Notes under the pieces: model-generated | What the model was told of the DNA's origin: nothing | The model's database searches: none | What the model saw: the letters and a program-made list of their open reading frames with translations, nothing else | Shown: positions 63,740 through 64,000 of the stretch, piece by piece | Layout: every line of letters starts with the position of its first letter | How positions within the stretch are numbered: position 1 is the stretch's first letter | Assembly: GCF_000004195.4 (NCBI RefSeq) | Contig: NC_030677.2 | Location: 98,794,829-98,858,828, forward strand | Source: Xenopus tropicalis | Taxonomy: Eukaryota > Chordata > Amphibia > Anura > Pipidae | DNA length: 64,000 nucleotides | Reading direction: 5' to 3' | Translations under genes and position numbers: made by a program

Positions 63740-64000
63740 TCAAGGAACAAAAAGTTGGTTAAATATGCTAAAGTGCCAAAAAATTAAATAAAATTGTATA
63801 ATTAATATATCTATACTGAAAAAGCCAAGCATAGCACATTAAACTAGACAATGTTCTTTTCATTGATAAATGAATAATTCAAATGCAGTTCATTTTCAGC
63901 ACAGGAAAGGCGGCCAGCCTTTTGGCCTTTCACTGTCCATTGGAAGATTGGTGGTCTGGCCAGTAGATTGTCTGATATTGAGGATTTTGTCATAAAGAAT

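Overview
This is a vertebrate genomic window with long AT-rich introns, GT-AG splicing and many short inverted-repeat elements. The repeat content points to a pipid frog, almost certainly Xenopus. Typical frog repeats include the 'GTACAGGTATGGGA…' palindromes, TTAA-flanked elements with TTAAAGG ends, the 'TAGGGATGCACCGAATCC' element and the '(TTACATAG)n' end of an L2-like LINE. The species cannot be fixed from sequence alone.

Three protein-coding genes account for all coding sequence I can support. (1) unc13a (Munc13-1), + strand, 1 to about 40,385. The 5' part lies outside the window. I rebuilt 35 exons that join in a single frame into 1,441 residues plus stop. They carry an acidic region, the calmodulin-binding helix, the C1 domain, C2B, the MUN domain and C2C. 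One exon is a 6-nt microexon. (2) ap1m1 (AP-1 mu1A), + strand, about 44,740 to 58,330. It is complete, with 12 coding exons and 423 residues. Its second intron has the marks of the minor (U12) spliceosome class. (3) upf1, - strand. Only the last coding exon (39 residues, 63,599-63,718) and the downstream 3' UTR are inside the window. ap1m1 and upf1 are tail to tail.

Layout: 1-40,385 unc13a, with introns holding most of the repeats (nested inverted-repeat transposons at 1.7-2.6 kb, a possible solo LTR at 11.2-12.15 kb, a LINE 3' end at 29.65-30.06 kb); 40,385-44,640 intergenic, repeats plus an unexplained CpG-richer block near 42.1-42.4 kb; 44,640-44,860 ap1m1 promoter with YY1-like and ETS-like sites; 44,857-58,330 ap1m1, including a perfect 156-bp spacerless palindrome in the last intron; 58,330-61,150 intergenic; 61,150-63,718 upf1 3' end.

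The three proteins act in separate processes: synaptic vesicle priming, clathrin/AP-1 sorting at the trans-Golgi/endosomes, and nonsense-mediated mRNA decay. All three have human orthologs in 19p13.11, so the window looks like a fragment of a conserved linkage group rather than a functional cluster. I found no tRNA, rRNA, CRISPR or bacterial-type system. The most interesting signals concern RNA processing (microexon, U12 intron, candidate poison exon, a splice donor just after the upf1 stop) and DNA structure (perfect palindrome, nested foldback elements). Residue numbers for unc13a count from the first codon in the window; adding 291 gives rat Munc13-1 numbering at three landmarks I could check.
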